Shown piece by piece: positions 25,999-40,020 of a DNA stretch of 64,000 nucleotides (within the stretch, counting starts at the first letter, position 1; every line of letters begins with the position of its first letter). A model generated the notes under the pieces. The model did no database searches, had not been told where the DNA came from, and worked only from the letters and a program-made list of their open reading frames with translations. The translations under genes were made by a program, and so were the position numbers. The stretch comes from Ecdyonurus torrentis (Eukaryota > Arthropoda > Insecta > Ephemeroptera > Heptageniidae). The stretch spans positions 2,867,501 to 2,931,500 of the forward strand of contig CASGGR010000034.1 in assembly GCA_949318235.1 (NCBI GenBank), in the 5' to 3' direction.

Positions 25999-27474
25999 AT
26001 GATAAAAATCATACTTTTTACACGATTAAAACTATTTTTGATGATTTCTCAAAAACTAAGAATGCTACAGACATTAAATTTAACTTATAACATAGGGTTT
26101 TCAATTCTCTACAAAAAAGATGTCTTGAACTTTTTTGCTCCGACGCATAGTTTTTGGGTTATTGACAATTTTAGTTTTCACTCATCATGTAGCCAAACCA
26201 AGTCATGAAACAAAGTTTCTATTTCAAGAACCAAATGTTATTGAATGATAAAAATCATACTTTTTACAAGATTAAAACTAGTTTTGATGATTTCTCAAAA
26301 ACTAAGAATGCTACAGACATTAAATTTGACTCAAAACATAGGTTTTTTAATTCTCTACAAAAAAGATGTCTTAAACTTTTTTGCTCCGACGCATACTTTT
26401 TAAGTTATTGACAATTTTAGTTTTCACTTATCATGTAGCCAAACCAAGTCATGAAACAAAGTTTCTATTTCAAGAACCACATGTTATTGAATGATAAAAA
26501 TCATACTTTTTACACGATTTAAACTAGTTTTGATGATTTCTCAAAAACTAAGAATGCTACAGACTTACTATTTAACTTATAACATAGGTTTTTCAATTCT
26601 CTACAAAAAAGATGTCTTGAACTTTTTTGCTCCGACGCATAGTTTTTGGGTTATTGACAATTTTAGTTTTCACTTATCATGTAGCCAAACCAAGTCATGA
26701 AACAAAGTTTCTATTTCAAGAACCAAATGTTATTGAATGATAAAAACCATACTTTTTACACGATTAAAACTAGTTTTGATGATTTCTCCAAAACTAAGAA
26801 TGCTACAGACATAAAATTTAACTTATAACATAGGTTTTTTAATTCTCTACAAAAAAGATGTCTTCAACTTTTTTGCTCCGACGCATAGTTTTTGGGTTAT
26901 TGACAATTTTAGTTTTCACTCATCATGTAGCCAAACCAAGTCATGAAACAAAGTTTCTATTTCAAGAACCAAATGTTATTGAATGATAAAAACCATACTT
27001 TTTACACGATTAAAACTAGTTTTGATGATTTCTCCAAAACTAAGAATGCTACAGACATAAAATTTAACTTATAACATAGGTTTTTTAATTCTCTACAAAA
27101 AAGATGTCTTGAACTTTTTTGCTCCGACGCATAGTTTTTGGGTTATTGACAATTTTAGTTTTCACTCATCATGTAGCTAAACCAAGTCATGAAACAAAGT
27201 TTCTATTTCAAGAACTAAATGTTATTGAATGATAAAAATCATACTTTTTACACGATTAAAACTAGTTTTGATGATTTCTCCAAATATAAGAATGCTACAG
27301 ACATCCATTTTAACTTATAACATAGGTTTTTCAATTCTCTACAAAAAAGATGTCTTGAACTTTTTTGCTCCGACGCATAGTTTTTGGGTTATTGACAATT
27401 TTAGTTTTTACTCATCATGTAGCCAAACTAAGTCATGAAACAAAGTTTCTATTTCAAGAACCAAATGTTATTGA
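25753..27474. repeat. 7-monomer cassette, copy 2
   Basis: It has the same seven monomers and marks as copy 1, preceded by two J-L dimers and followed by the J/H hybrid at 27475. Confidence 0.88.
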
Positions 27475-27720
27475 ATGATAAAAATCATACTTTTTACACG
27501 ATTAAAACTATTTTTGATGATTTCTCAAAAACTAAGAATGCTACAGACATTAAATTTGACTCAAAACATAGGTTTTTTAATTCTCTACAAAAAAGATGAC
27601 TTAAACTTTTTTGCTCCGACGCATACTTTTTAGGTTATTGACAATTTTAGTTTTCACTTATCATGTAGCTAAACCAAGTCATGAAACAAAGTTTCTATTT
27701 CAAGAACCAAATGTTATTGA
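27475..27720 (+). repeat. Hybrid monomer J/H (first copy)
   Basis: T at m37 and the J centre are joined to the H right part (A at m125, C at m152, T at m196). J and H share the centre from m84 to m110, so the join may be anywhere between m38 and m124. The same hybrid is at 33133, also followed by the GATATC form of I. Confidence 0.85.
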
Positions 27721-28212
27721 ATGATAAAAATCATACTTTTTACACGATTAAAACTAGTTTTGATGATTTCTCCAAATATAAGAATGCTACAGACATCCAT
27801 TTTAACTTATAACATAGGTTTTTCAATTCTCTACAAAAAAGATATCTTGAACTTTTTTGCTCCGACGCATAGTTTTTGGGTTATTGACAATTTTAGTTTT
27901 TACTCATCATGTAGCCAAACTAAGTCATGAAACAAAGTTTCTATTTCAAGAACCAAATGTTATTGAATGATAAAAATCATACTTTTTACACGATTAAAAC
28001 TATTTTTGATGATTTCTCAAAAACTAAGAATGCTACAGACATAAAATTTAACTTATAACATAGGTTTTTTAATTCTCTACAAAAAAGATGTCTTGAACTT
28101 TTTTGCTCCGACGCATAGTTTTTGGGTTATTGACAATTTTAGTTTTTACTCATCATGTAGCCAAACTAAGTCATGAAACAAAGTTTCTATTTCAAGAACC
28201 AAATGTTATTGA

Positions 28213-28458
28213 ATGATAAAAATCATACTTTTTACACGATTAAAACTATTTTTGATGATTTCTCCAAAACTAAGAATGCTACAGACATAAAATTTAACTT
28301 ATAACATAGGGTTTTCAATTCTCTACAAAAAAGATGTCTTGAACTTTTTTGCTCCGACGCATAGTTTTTGGGTTATTGACAATTTTAGTTTTCACTCATC
28401 ATGAAGCCAAACCAAGTCATGAAACAAAGTTTCTATTTCAAGAACCAAATGTTATTGA
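28213..28458 (+). repeat. Monomer type M (A with a D-like patch)
   Basis: Both ends match an A monomer: T at m37 on the left, GGG at m97-99, C at m104 and A at m192 on the right. The middle carries C at m53 and A at m77, the D or K state. The same arrangement is found at 32395 and 33871. The unpatched A with the rare m192 A is at 19603, which makes a short conversion tract (between m38 and m98) the simplest explanation. Confidence 0.85.
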
Positions 28459-29688
28459 ATGATAAAAATCATACTTTTTACACGATTAAAACTAGTTTTG
28501 ATGATTTCTCAAAAACTAAGAATGCTACAGACATTAAATTTGACTCAGAACATAGGTTTTTTAATTCTCTACAAAAAAGATGACTTAAACTTTTTTGCTC
28601 CGACGCATACTTTTTAGGTTATTGACAATTTTAGTTTTCACTTATCATGTAGCTAAACCAAGTCATGAAACAAAGTTTCTATTTCAAGAACCAAATGTTA
28701 TTGAATGATAAAAATCATACTTTTTACACGATTAAAACTAGTTTTGATGATTTCTCCAAATATAAGAATGCTACAGACATCCATTTTAACTTATAACATA
28801 GGTTTTTCAATTCTCTACAAAAAAGATGTCTTGAACTTTTTTGCTCCGACGCATAGTTTTTGGGTTATTGACAATTTTAGTTTTTACTCATCATGTAGCC
28901 AAACTAAGTCATGAAACAAAGTTTCTATTTCAAGAACCAAATGTTATTGAATGATAAAAATCATACTTTTTACACGATTAAAACTATTTTTGATGATTTC
29001 TCAAAAACTAAGAATGCTACAGACATTAAATTTGACTCAAAACATAGGTTTTTTAATTCTCTACAAAAAAGATGTCTTGAACTTTTTTGCTCCGACGCAT
29101 AGTTTTTGGGTTATTGACAATTTTGGTTTTCACTCATCATGTAGCCAAACCAAGTCATGAAACAAAGTTTCTATTTCAAGAACCAAATGTTATTGAATGA
29201 TAAAAATCATACTTTTTACATGATTAAAACTAGTTTTGATGATTTCTCCAAAACTAAGAATGCTACAGACATCCATTTTAACTTATAACATAGGTTTTTC
29301 AATTCTCTACAAAAAAGATGTCTTGAACTTTTTTGCTCCGACGCATAGTTTTTGGGTTATTGACAATTTTAGTTTTTACTCATCATGTAGCCAAACTAAG
29401 TCATGAAACAAAGTTTCTATTTCAAGAACCAAATGTTATTGAATGATAAAAATCATACTTTTTACACGATTAAAACTATTTTTGATGATTTCTCAAAAAC
29501 TAAGAATGCTACAGACATTAAATTTGACTCAAAACATAGGTTTTTTAATTCTCTACAAAAAAGATGTCTTGAACTTTTTTGCTCCGACGCATAGTTTTTG
29601 GGTTATTGACAATTTTGGTTTTCACTCATCATGTAGCCAAACCAAGTCATGAAACAAAGTTTCTATTTCAAGAACCAAATGTTATTGA

Positions 29689-31410
29689 ATGATAAAAATC
29701 ATACTTTTTACACGATTAAAACTAGTTTTGATGATTTCTCCAAAACTAAGAATGCTACAGACATCCATTTTAACTTATAACATAGGTTTTTCAATTCTCT
29801 ACAAAAAAGATGTCTTGAACTTTTTTGCTCCGACGCATAGTTTTTGGGTTATTGACAATTTTAGTTTTTACTCATCATGTAGCCAAACTAAGTCATGAAA
29901 CAAAGTTTCTATTTCAAGAACCAAATGTTATTGAATGATAAAAATCATACTTTTTACACGATTAAAACTATTTTTGATGATTTCTCAAAAACTAAGAATG
30001 CTACAGACATTAAATTTAACTTATAACATAGGGTTTTCAATTCTCTACAAAAAAGATGTCTTGAACTTTTTTGCTCCGACGCATAGTTTTTGGGTTATTG
30101 ACAATTTTAGTTTTCACTCATCATGTAGCCAAACCAAGTCATGAAACAAAGTTTCTATTTCAAGAACCAAATGTTATTGAATGATAAAAATCATACTTTT
30201 TACAAGATTAAAACTAGTTTTGATGATTTCTCAAAAACTAAGAATGCTACAGACATTAAATTTGACTCAAAACATAGGTTTTTTAATTCTCTACAAAAAA
30301 GATGTCTTAAACTTTTTTGCTCCGACGCATACTTTTTAAGTTATTGACAATTTTAGTTTTCACTTATCATGTAGCCAAACCAAGTCATGAAACAAAGTTT
30401 CTATTTCAAGAACCACATGTTATTGAATGATAAAAATCATACTTTTTACACGATTTAAACTAGTTTTGATGATTTCTCAAAAACTAAGAATGCTACAGAC
30501 TTACTATTTAACTTATAACATAGGTTTTTCAATTCTCTACAAAAAAGATGTCTTGAACTTTTTTGCTCCGACGCATAGTTTTTGGGTTATTGACAATTTT
30601 AGTTTTCACTTATCATGTAGCCAAACCAAGTCATGAAACAAAGTTTCTATTTCAAGAACCAAATGTTATTGAATGATAAAAACCATACTTTTTACACGAT
30701 TAAAACTAGTTTTGATGATTTCTCCAAAACTAAGAATGCTACAGACATAAAATTTAACTTATAACATAGGTTTTTTAATTCTCTACAAAAAAGATGTCTT
30801 CAACTTTTTTGCTCCGACGCATAGTTTTTGGGTTATTGACAATTTTAGTTTTCACTCATCATGTAGCCAAACCAAGTCATGAAACAAAGTTTCTATTTCA
30901 AGAACCAAATGTTATTGAATGATAAAAACCATACTTTTTACACGATTAAAACTAGTTTTGATGATTTCTCCAAAACTAAGAATGCTACAGACATAAAATT
31001 TAACTTATAACATAGGTTTTTTAATTCTCTACAAAAAAGATGTCTTGAACTTTTTTGCTCCGACGCATAGTTTTTGGGTTATTGACAATTTTAGTTTTCA
31101 CTCATCATGTAGCTAAACCAAGTCATGAAACAAAGTTTCTATTTCAAGAACTAAATGTTATTGAATGATAAAAATCATACTTTTTACACGATTAAAACTA
31201 GTTTTGATGATTTCTCCAAATATAAGAATGCTACAGACATCCATTTTAACTTATAACATAGGTTTTTCAATTCTCTACAAAAAAGATGTCTTGAACTTTT
31301 TTGCTCCGACGCATAGTTTTTGGGTTATTGACAATTTTAGTTTTTACTCATCATGTAGCCAAACTAAGTCATGAAACAAAGTTTCTATTTCAAGAACCAA
31401 ATGTTATTGA
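29689..31410. repeat. 7-monomer cassette, copy 3
   Basis: The same order and marks are present. It is preceded, like copy 2, by J L J, but followed by A H and an I with A at m124. Confidence 0.88.
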
Positions 31411-31902
31411 ATGATAAAAATCATACTTTTTACACGATTAAAACTATTTTTGATGATTTCTCAAAAACTAAGAATGCTACAGACATTAAATTTAACTTAT
31501 AACATAGGGTTTTCAATTCTCTACAAAAAAGATGTCTTGAACTTTTTTGCTCCAACGCATAGTTTTTGGGTTATTGACAATTTTAGTTTTCACTCATCAT
31601 GTAGCCAAACCAAGTCATGAAACAAAGTTTCTATTTCAAGAACCAAATGTTATTGAATGATAAAAATCATACTTTTTACACGATTAAAACTAGTTTTGAT
31701 GATTTCTCAAAAACTAAGAATGCTACAGACATTAAATTTGACTCAAAACATAGGTTTTTTAATTCTCTACAAAAAAGATGACTTAAACTTTTTTGCTCCG
31801 ACGCATACTTTTTAGGTTATTGACAATTTTAGTTTTCACTTATCATGTAGCTAAACCAAGTCATGAAACAAAGTTTCTATTTCAAGAACCAAATGTTATT
31901 GA

Positions 31903-34854
31903 ATGATAAAAATCATACTTTTTACACGATTAAAACTAGTTTTGATAATTTCTCCAAATATAAGAATGCTACAGACATCCATTTTAACTTATAACATAGG
32001 TTTTTCAATTCTCTACAAAAAAGATATCTTGAACTTTTTTGCTCCGACGCATAGTTTTTGGGTTATTGACAATTTTAGTTTTTACTCATCATGTAGCCAA
32101 ACTAAGTCATGAAACAAAGTTTCTATTTCAAGAACCAAATGTTATTGAATGATAAAAATCATACTTTTTACACGATTAAAACTATTTTTGATGATTTCTC
32201 AAAAACTAAGAATGCTACAGACATAAAATTTAACTTATAACATAGGTTTTTTAATTCTCTACAAAAAAGATGTCTTGAACTTTTTTGCTCCGACGCATAG
32301 TTTTTGGGTTATTGACAATTTTAGTTTTTACTCATCATGTAGCCAAACTAAGTCATGAAACAAAGTTTCTATTTCAAGAACCAAATGTTATTGAATGATA
32401 AAAATCATACTTTTTACACGATTAAAACTATTTTTGATGATTTCTCCAAAACTAAGAATGCTACAGACATAAAATTTAACTTATAACATAGGGTTTTCAA
32501 TTCTCTACAAAAAAGATGTCTTGAACTTTTTTGCTCCGACGCATAGTTTTTGGGTTATTGACAATTTTAGTTTTCACTCATCATGAAGCCAAACCAAGTC
32601 ATGAAACAAAGTTTCTATTTCAAGAACCAAATGTTATTGAATGATAAAAATCATACTTTTTACACGATTAAAACTAGTTTTGATGATTTCTCAAAAACTA
32701 AGAATGCTACAGACATTAAATTTGACTCAAAACATAGGTTTTTTAATTCTCTACAAAAAAGATGACTTAAACTTTTTTGCTCCGACGCATACTTTTTAGG
32801 TTATTGACAATTTTAGTTTTCACTTATCATGTAGCTAAACCAAGTCATGAAACAAAGTTTCTATTTCAAGAACCAAATGTTATTGAATGATAAAAATCAT
32901 ACTTTTTACACGATTAAAACTAGTTTTGATGATTTCTCCAAATATAAGAATGCTACAGACATCCATTTTAACTTATAACATAGGTTTTTCAATTCTCTAC
33001 AAAAAAGATGTCTTGAACTTTTTTGCTCCGACGCATAGTTTTTGGGTTATTGACAATTTTAGTTTTTACTCATCATGTAGCCAAACTAAGTCATGAAACA
33101 AAGTTTCTATTTCAAGAACCAAATGTTATTGAATGATAAAAATCATACTTTTTACACGATTAAAACTATTTTTGATGATTTCTCAAAAACTAAGAATGCT
33201 ACAGACATTAAATTTGACTCAAAACATAGGTTTTTTAATTCTCTACAAAAAAGATGACTTAAACTTTTTTGCTCCGACGCATACTTTTTAGGTTATTGAC
33301 AATTTTAGTTTTCACTTATCATGTAGCTAAACCAAGTCATGAAACAAAGTTTCTATTTCAAGAACCAAATGTTATTGAATGATAAAAATCATACTTTTTA
33401 CACGATTAAAACTAGTTTTGATGATTTCTCCAAATATAAGAATGCTACAGACATCCATTTTAACTTATAACATAGGTTTTTCAATTCTCTACAAAAAAGA
33501 TATCTTGAACTTTTTTGCTCCGACGCATAGTTTTTGGGTTATTGACAATTTTAGTTTTTACTCATCATGTAGCCAAACTAAGTCATGAAACAAAGTTTCT
33601 ATTTCAAGAACCAAATGTTATTGAATGATAAAAATCATACTTTTTACACGATTAAAACTATTTTTGATGATTTCTCAAAAACTAAGAATGCTACAGACAT
33701 AAAATTTAACTTATAACATAGGTTTTTTAATTCTCTACAAAAAAGATGTCTTGAACTTTTTTGCTCCGACGCATAGTTTTTGGGTTATTGACAATTTTAG
33801 TTTTTACTCATCATGTAGCCAAACTAAGTCATGAAACAAAGTTTCTATTTCAAGAACCAAATGTTATTGAATGATAAAAATCATACTTTTTACACGATTA
33901 AAACTATTTTTGATGATTTCTCCAAAACTAAGAATGCTACAGACATAAAATTTAACTTATAACATAGGGTTTTCAATTCTCTACAAAAAAGATGTCTTGA
34001 ACTTTTTTGCTCCGACGCATAGTTTTTGGGTTATTGACAATTTTAGTTTTCACTCATCATGAAGCCAAACCAAGTCATGAAACAAAGTTTCTATTTCAAG
34101 AACCAAATGTTATTGAATGATAAAAATCATACTTTTTACACGATTAAAACTAGTTTTGATGATTTCTCAAAAACTAAGAATGCTACAGACATTAAATTTG
34201 ACTCAAAACATAGGTTTTTTAATTCTCTACAAAAAAGATGACTTAAACTTTTTTGCTCCGACGCATACTTTTTAGGTTATTGACAATTTTAGTTTTCACT
34301 TATCATGTAGCTAAACCAAGTCATGAAACAAAGTTTCTATTTCAAGAACCAAATGTTATTGAATGATAAAAATCATACTTTTTACACGATTAAAACTAGT
34401 TTTGATGATTTCTCCAAATATAAGAATGCTACAGACATCCATTTTAACTTATAACATAGGTTTTTCAATTCTCTACAAAAAAGATGTCTTGAACTTTTTT
34501 GCTCCGACGCATAGTTTTTGGGTTATTGACAATTTTAGTTTTTACTCATCATGTAGCCAAACTAAGTCATGAAACAAAGTTTCTATTTCAAGAACCAAAT
34601 GTTATTGAATGATAAAAATCATACTTTTTACACGATTAAAACTATTTTTGATGATTTCTCAAAAACTAAGAATGCTACAGACATTAAATTTGACTCAAAA
34701 CATAGGTTTTTTAATTCTCTACAAAAAAGATGTCTTGAACTTTTTTGCTCCGACGCATAGTTTTTGGGTTATTGACAATTTTGGTTTTCACTCATCATGT
34801 AGCCAAACCAAGTCATGAAACAAAGTTTCTATTTCAAGAACCAAATGTTATTGA
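31903..34854. repeat. 6-monomer tandem duplication (I K M H I J)
   Basis: Monomers 31903-33378 and 33379-34854 have the same order, offset 1476 bp. Both begin with the A-m124 form of I; GATATC lies at 32023-32028 and 33499-33504. The sixth monomer is the J/H hybrid in the first copy and the m175 G form of J in the second. The first I has a private A at m45. Confidence 0.86.
33133..33378 (+). repeat. Hybrid monomer J/H (second copy)
   Basis: It has the same structure as 27475. It lies 5658 bp (23 monomers) to the right and is again followed by I (m124 A), K, M, H and I, so a longer segment was copied with it. Confidence 0.85.
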
Positions 34855-36576
34855 ATGATAAAAATCATACTTTTTACACGATTAAAACTAGTTTTGATGA
34901 TTTCTCCAAAACTAAGAATGCTACAGACATCCATTTTAACTTATAACATAGGTTTTTCAATTCTCTACAAAAAAGATGTCTTGAACTTTTTTGCTCCGAC
35001 GCATAGTTTTTGGGTTATTGACAATTTTAGTTTTTACTCATCATGTAGCCAAACTAAGTCATGAAACAAAGTTTCTATTTCAAGAACCAAATGTTATTGA
35101 ATGATAAAAATCATACTTTTTACACGATTAAAACTATTTTTGATGATTTCTCAAAAACTAAGAATGCTACAGACATTAAATTTAACTTATAACATAGGGT
35201 TTTCAATTCTCTACAAAAAAGATGTCTTGAACTTTTTTGCTCCGACGCATAGTTTTTGGGTTATTGACAATTTTAGTTTTCACTCATCATGTAGCCAAAC
35301 CAAGTCATGAAACAAAGTTTCTATTTCAAGAACCAAATGTTATTGAATGATAAAAATCATACTTTTTACAAGATTAAAACTAGTTTTGATGATTTCTCAA
35401 AAACTAAGAATGCTACAGACATTAAATTTGACTCAAAACATAGGTTTTTTAATTCTCTACAAAAAAGATGTCTTAAACTTTTTTGCTCCGACGCATACTT
35501 TTTAAGTTATTGACAATTTTAGTTTTCACTTATCATGTAGCCAAACCAAGTCATGAAACAAAGTTTCTATTTCAAGAACCACATGTTATTGAATGATAAA
35601 AATCATACTTTTTACACGATTTAAACTAGTTTTGATGATTTCTCAAAAACTAAGAATGCTACAGACTTACTATTTAACTTATAACATAGGTTTTTCAATT
35701 CTCTACAAAAAAGATGTCTTGAACTTTTTTGCTCCGACGCATAGTTTTTGGGTTATTGACAATTTTAGTTTTCACTTATCATGTAGCCAAACCAAGTCAT
35801 GAAACAAAGTTTCTATTTCAAGAACCAAATGTTATTGAATGATAAAAACCATACTTTTTACACGATTAAAACTAGTTTTGATGATTTCTCCAAAACTAAG
35901 AATGCTACAGACATAAAATTTAACTTATAACATAGGTTTTTTAATTCTCTACAAAAAAGATGTCTTCAACTTTTTTGCTCCGACGCATAGTTTTTGGGTT
36001 ATTGACAATTTTAGTTTTCACTCATCATGTAGCCAAACCAAGTCATGAAACAAAGTTTCTATTTCAAGAACCAAATGTTATTGAATGATAAAAACCATAC
36101 TTTTTACACGATTAAAACTAGTTTTGATGATTTCTCCAAAACTAAGAATGCTACAGACATAAAATTTAACTTATAACATAGGTTTTTTAATTCTCTACAA
36201 AAAAGATGTCTTGAACTTTTTTGCTCCGACGCATAGTTTTTGGGTTATTGACAATTTTAGTTTTCACTCATCATGTAGCTAAACCAAGTCATGAAACAAA
36301 GTTTCTATTTCAAGAACTAAATGTTATTGAATGATAAAAATCATACTTTTTACACGATTAAAACTAGTTTTGATGATTTCTCCAAATATAAGAATGCTAC
36401 AGACATCCATTTTAACTTATAACATAGGTTTTTCAATTCTCTACAAAAAAGATGTCTTGAACTTTTTTGCTCCGACGCATAGTTTTTGGGTTATTGACAA
36501 TTTTAGTTTTTACTCATCATGTAGCCAAACTAAGTCATGAAACAAAGTTTCTATTTCAAGAACCAAATGTTATTGA
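34855..36576. repeat. 7-monomer cassette, copy 4
   Basis: The same order and marks are present. It is preceded by a single J and followed by A H I K and a K/D hybrid that leads into the 11-monomer block. The A that follows (36577) has a private C at m128. Confidence 0.88.
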
Positions 36577-37560
36577 ATGATAAAAATCATACTTTTTACA
36601 CGATTAAAACTATTTTTGATGATTTCTCAAAAACTAAGAATGCTACAGACATTAAATTTAACTTATAACATAGGGTTTTCAATTCTCTACAAAAAAGATG
36701 TCTCGAACTTTTTTGCTCCAACGCATAGTTTTTGGGTTATTGACAATTTTAGTTTTCACTCATCATGTAGCCAAACCAAGTCATGAAACAAAGTTTCTAT
36801 TTCAAGAACCAAATGTTATTGAATGATAAAAATCATACTTTTTACACGATTAAAACTAGTTTTGATGATTTCTCAAAAACTAAGAATGCTACAGACATTT
36901 AATTTGACTCAAAACATAGGTTTTTTAATTCTCTACAAAAAAGATGACTTAAACTTTTTTGCTCCGACGCATACTTTTTAGGTTATTGACAATTTTAGTT
37001 TTCACTTATCATGTAGCTAAACCAAGTCATGAAACAAAGTTTCTATTTCAAGAACCAAATGTTATTGAATGATAAAAATCATACTTTTTACACGATTAAA
37101 ACTAGTTTTGATGATTTCTCCAAATATAAGAATGCTACAGACATCCATTTTAACTTATAACATAGGTTTTTCAATTCTCTACAAAAAAGATGTCTTGAAC
37201 TTTTTTGCTCCGACGCATAGTTTTTGGGTTATTGACAATTTTAGTTTTTACTCATCATGTAGCCAAACTAAGTCATGAAACAAAGTTTCTATTTCAAGAA
37301 CCAAATGTTATTGAATGATAAAAATCATACTTTTTACACGATTAAAACTATTTTTGATGATTTCTCAAAAACTAAGAATGCTACAGACATAAAATTTAAC
37401 TTATAACATAGGTTTTTTAATTCTCTACAAAAAAGATGTCTTGAACTTTTTTGCTCCGACGCATAGTTTTTGGGTTATTGACAATTTTAGTTTTTACTCA
37501 TCATGTAGCCAAACTAAGTCATGAAACAAAGTTTCTATTTCAAGAACCAAATGTTATTGA

Positions 37561-37806
37561 ATGATAAAAATCATACTTTTTACACGATTAAAACTATTTT
37601 TGATGATTTCTCCAAAACTAAGAATGCTACAGACATAAAATTTAACTTATAACATAGGTTTTTTAATTCTCTACAAAAAAGATGTCTTGAACTTTTTTGC
37701 TCCGACGCATAGTTTTTGGGTTATTGACAATTTTAGTTTTCACTCATCATGTAGCTAAACCAAGTCATGAAACAAAGTTTCTATTTCAAGAACCAAATGT
37801 TATTGA
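37561..37806 (+). repeat. Hybrid monomer K/D2
   Basis: It has T at m37 like K, then C at m53, ATAAAATTT at m75-83, CACTC at m181-185 and T at m196 like D2. It lacks the T at m234 seen in D2. The same hybrid closes both full 11-monomer units (40267 and 42973). Confidence 0.83.
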
Positions 37807-39528
37807 ATGATAAAAATCATACTTTTTACACGATTAAAACTAGTTTTGATGATTTCTCCAAATATAAGAATGCTACAGACATCCATTTTAACTTATAACA
37901 TAGGTTTTTCAATTCTCTACAAAAAAGATGTCTTGAACTTTTTTGCTCCGACGCATAGTTTTTGGGTTATTGACAATTTTAGTTTTTACTCATCATGTAG
38001 CCAAACTAAGTCATGAAACAAAGTTTCTATTTCAAGAACCAAATGTTATTGAATGATAAAAATCATACTTTTTACACGATTAAAACTATTTTTGATGATT
38101 TCTCAAAAACTAAGAATGCTACAGACATTAAATTTAACTTATAACATAGGGTTTTCAATTCTCTACAAAAAAGATGTCTTGAACTTTTTTGCTCCAACGC
38201 ATAGTTTTTGGGTTATTGACAATTTTAGTTTTCACTCATCATGTAGCCAAACCAAGTCATGAAACAAAGTTTCTATTTCAAGAACCAAATGTTATTGAAT
38301 GATAAAAATCATACTTTTTACACGATTAAAACTAGTTTTGATGATTTCTCAAAAACTAAGAATGCTACAGACATTAAATTTGACTCAAAACATAGGTTTT
38401 TTAATTCTCTACAAAAAAGATGACTTAAACTTTTTTGCTCCGACGCATACTTTTTAGGTTATTGACAATTTTAGTTTTCACTTATCATGTAGCTAAACCA
38501 AGTCATGAAACAAAGTTTCTATTTCAAGAACCAAATGTTATTGAATGATAAAAATCATACTTTTTACACGATTAAAACTAGTTTTGATGATTTCTCCAAA
38601 TATAAGAATGCTACAGACATCCATTTTAACTTATAACATAGGTTTTTCAATTCTCTACAAAAAAGATATCTTGAACTTTTTTGCTCCGACGCATAGTTTT
38701 TGGGTTATTGACAATTTTAGTTTTTACTCATCATGTAGCCAAACTAAGTCATGAAACAAAGTTTCTATTTCAAGAACCAAATGTTATTGAATGATAAAAA
38801 TCATACTTTTTACACGATTAAAACTATTTTTGATGATTTCTCAAAAACTAAGAATGCTACAGACATAAAATTTAACTTATAACATAGGTTTTTTAATTTT
38901 CTACAAAAAAGATGTCTTGAACTTTTTTGCTCCGACGCATAGTTTTTGGGTTATTGACAATTTTAGTTTTTACTCATCATGTAGCCAAACTAAGTCATGA
39001 AACAAAGTTTCTATTTCAAGAACCAAATGTTATTGAATGATAAAAATCATACTTTTTACACGATTAAAACTATTTTTGATGATTTCTCAAAAACTAAGAA
39101 TGCTACAGACATTAAATTTAACTTATAACATAGGGTTTTCAATTCTCTACAAAAAAGATGTCTTGAACTTTTTTGCTCCGACGCATAGTTTTTGGGTTAT
39201 TGACAATTTTAGTTTTCACTCATCATGTAGCCAAACCAAGTCATGAAACAAAGTTTCTATTTCAAGAACCAAATGTTATTTAATGATAAAAATCATACTT
39301 TTTACACGATTAAAACTAGTTTTGATGATTTCTCAAAAACTAAGAATGCTACAGACATTAAATTTGACTCAAAACATAGGTTTTTTAATTCTCTACAAAA
39401 AAGATGACTTAAACTTTTTTGCTCCGACGCATACTTTTTAGGTTATTGACAATTTTAGTTTTCACTTATCATGTAGCTAAACCAAGTCATGAAACAAAGT
39501 TTCTATTTCAAGAACCAAATGTTATTGA

Positions 39529-39774
39529 ATGATAAAAATCATACTTTTTACACGATTAAAACTAGTTTTGATGATTTCTCCAAATATAAGAATGCTACAG
39601 ACATCCATTTTAACTTATAACATAGGTTTTTCAATTCTCTACAAAAAAGATGTCTTGAACTTTTTTGCTCCGACGCATAGTTTTTGGGTTATTGACAATT
39701 TTAGTTTTCACTTATCATGTAGCCAAACCAAGTCATGAAACAAAGTTTCTATTTCAAGAACCAAATGTTATTGA
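39529..39774 (+). repeat. Hybrid monomer I/C (also at 42235)
   Basis: The left part is I (TATA at m57-60, CCATTTT at m77-83, C at m104) and the right end is CACTT at m181-185 with C at m201, as in C. It is followed by D1, the normal right neighbour of C in the cassette, which fixes the origin of the right part. Confidence 0.88.
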
Positions 39775-40020
39775 ATGATAAAAACCATACTTTTTACACG
39801 ATTAAAACTAGTTTTGATGATTTCTCCAAAACTAAGAATGCTACAGACATAAAATTTAACTTATAACATAGGTTTTTTAATTCTCTACAAAAAAGATGTC
39901 TTCAACTTTTTTGCTCCGACGCATAGTTTTTGGGTTATTGACAATTTTAGTTTTCACTCATCATGTAGCCAAACCAAGTCATGAAACAAAGTTTCTATTT
40001 CAAGAACCAAATGTTATTGA

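Larger units (their letters stand above)
20587..37806. repeat. Block 3: 7-monomer cassettes separated by shuffled monomers
   Basis: A 1722-bp cassette L A B C D1 D2 I occurs at 20587, 25753, 29689 and 34855, at offsets of 21, 16 and 21 monomers. The intervals contain H, I, J, K, M and L in changing order with tandem duplications. The A B C D portion carries the rare B and C marks of block 1 (m25 A, m236 C, m30 T), so it shares descent with that block rather than with block 2. Confidence 0.88.
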
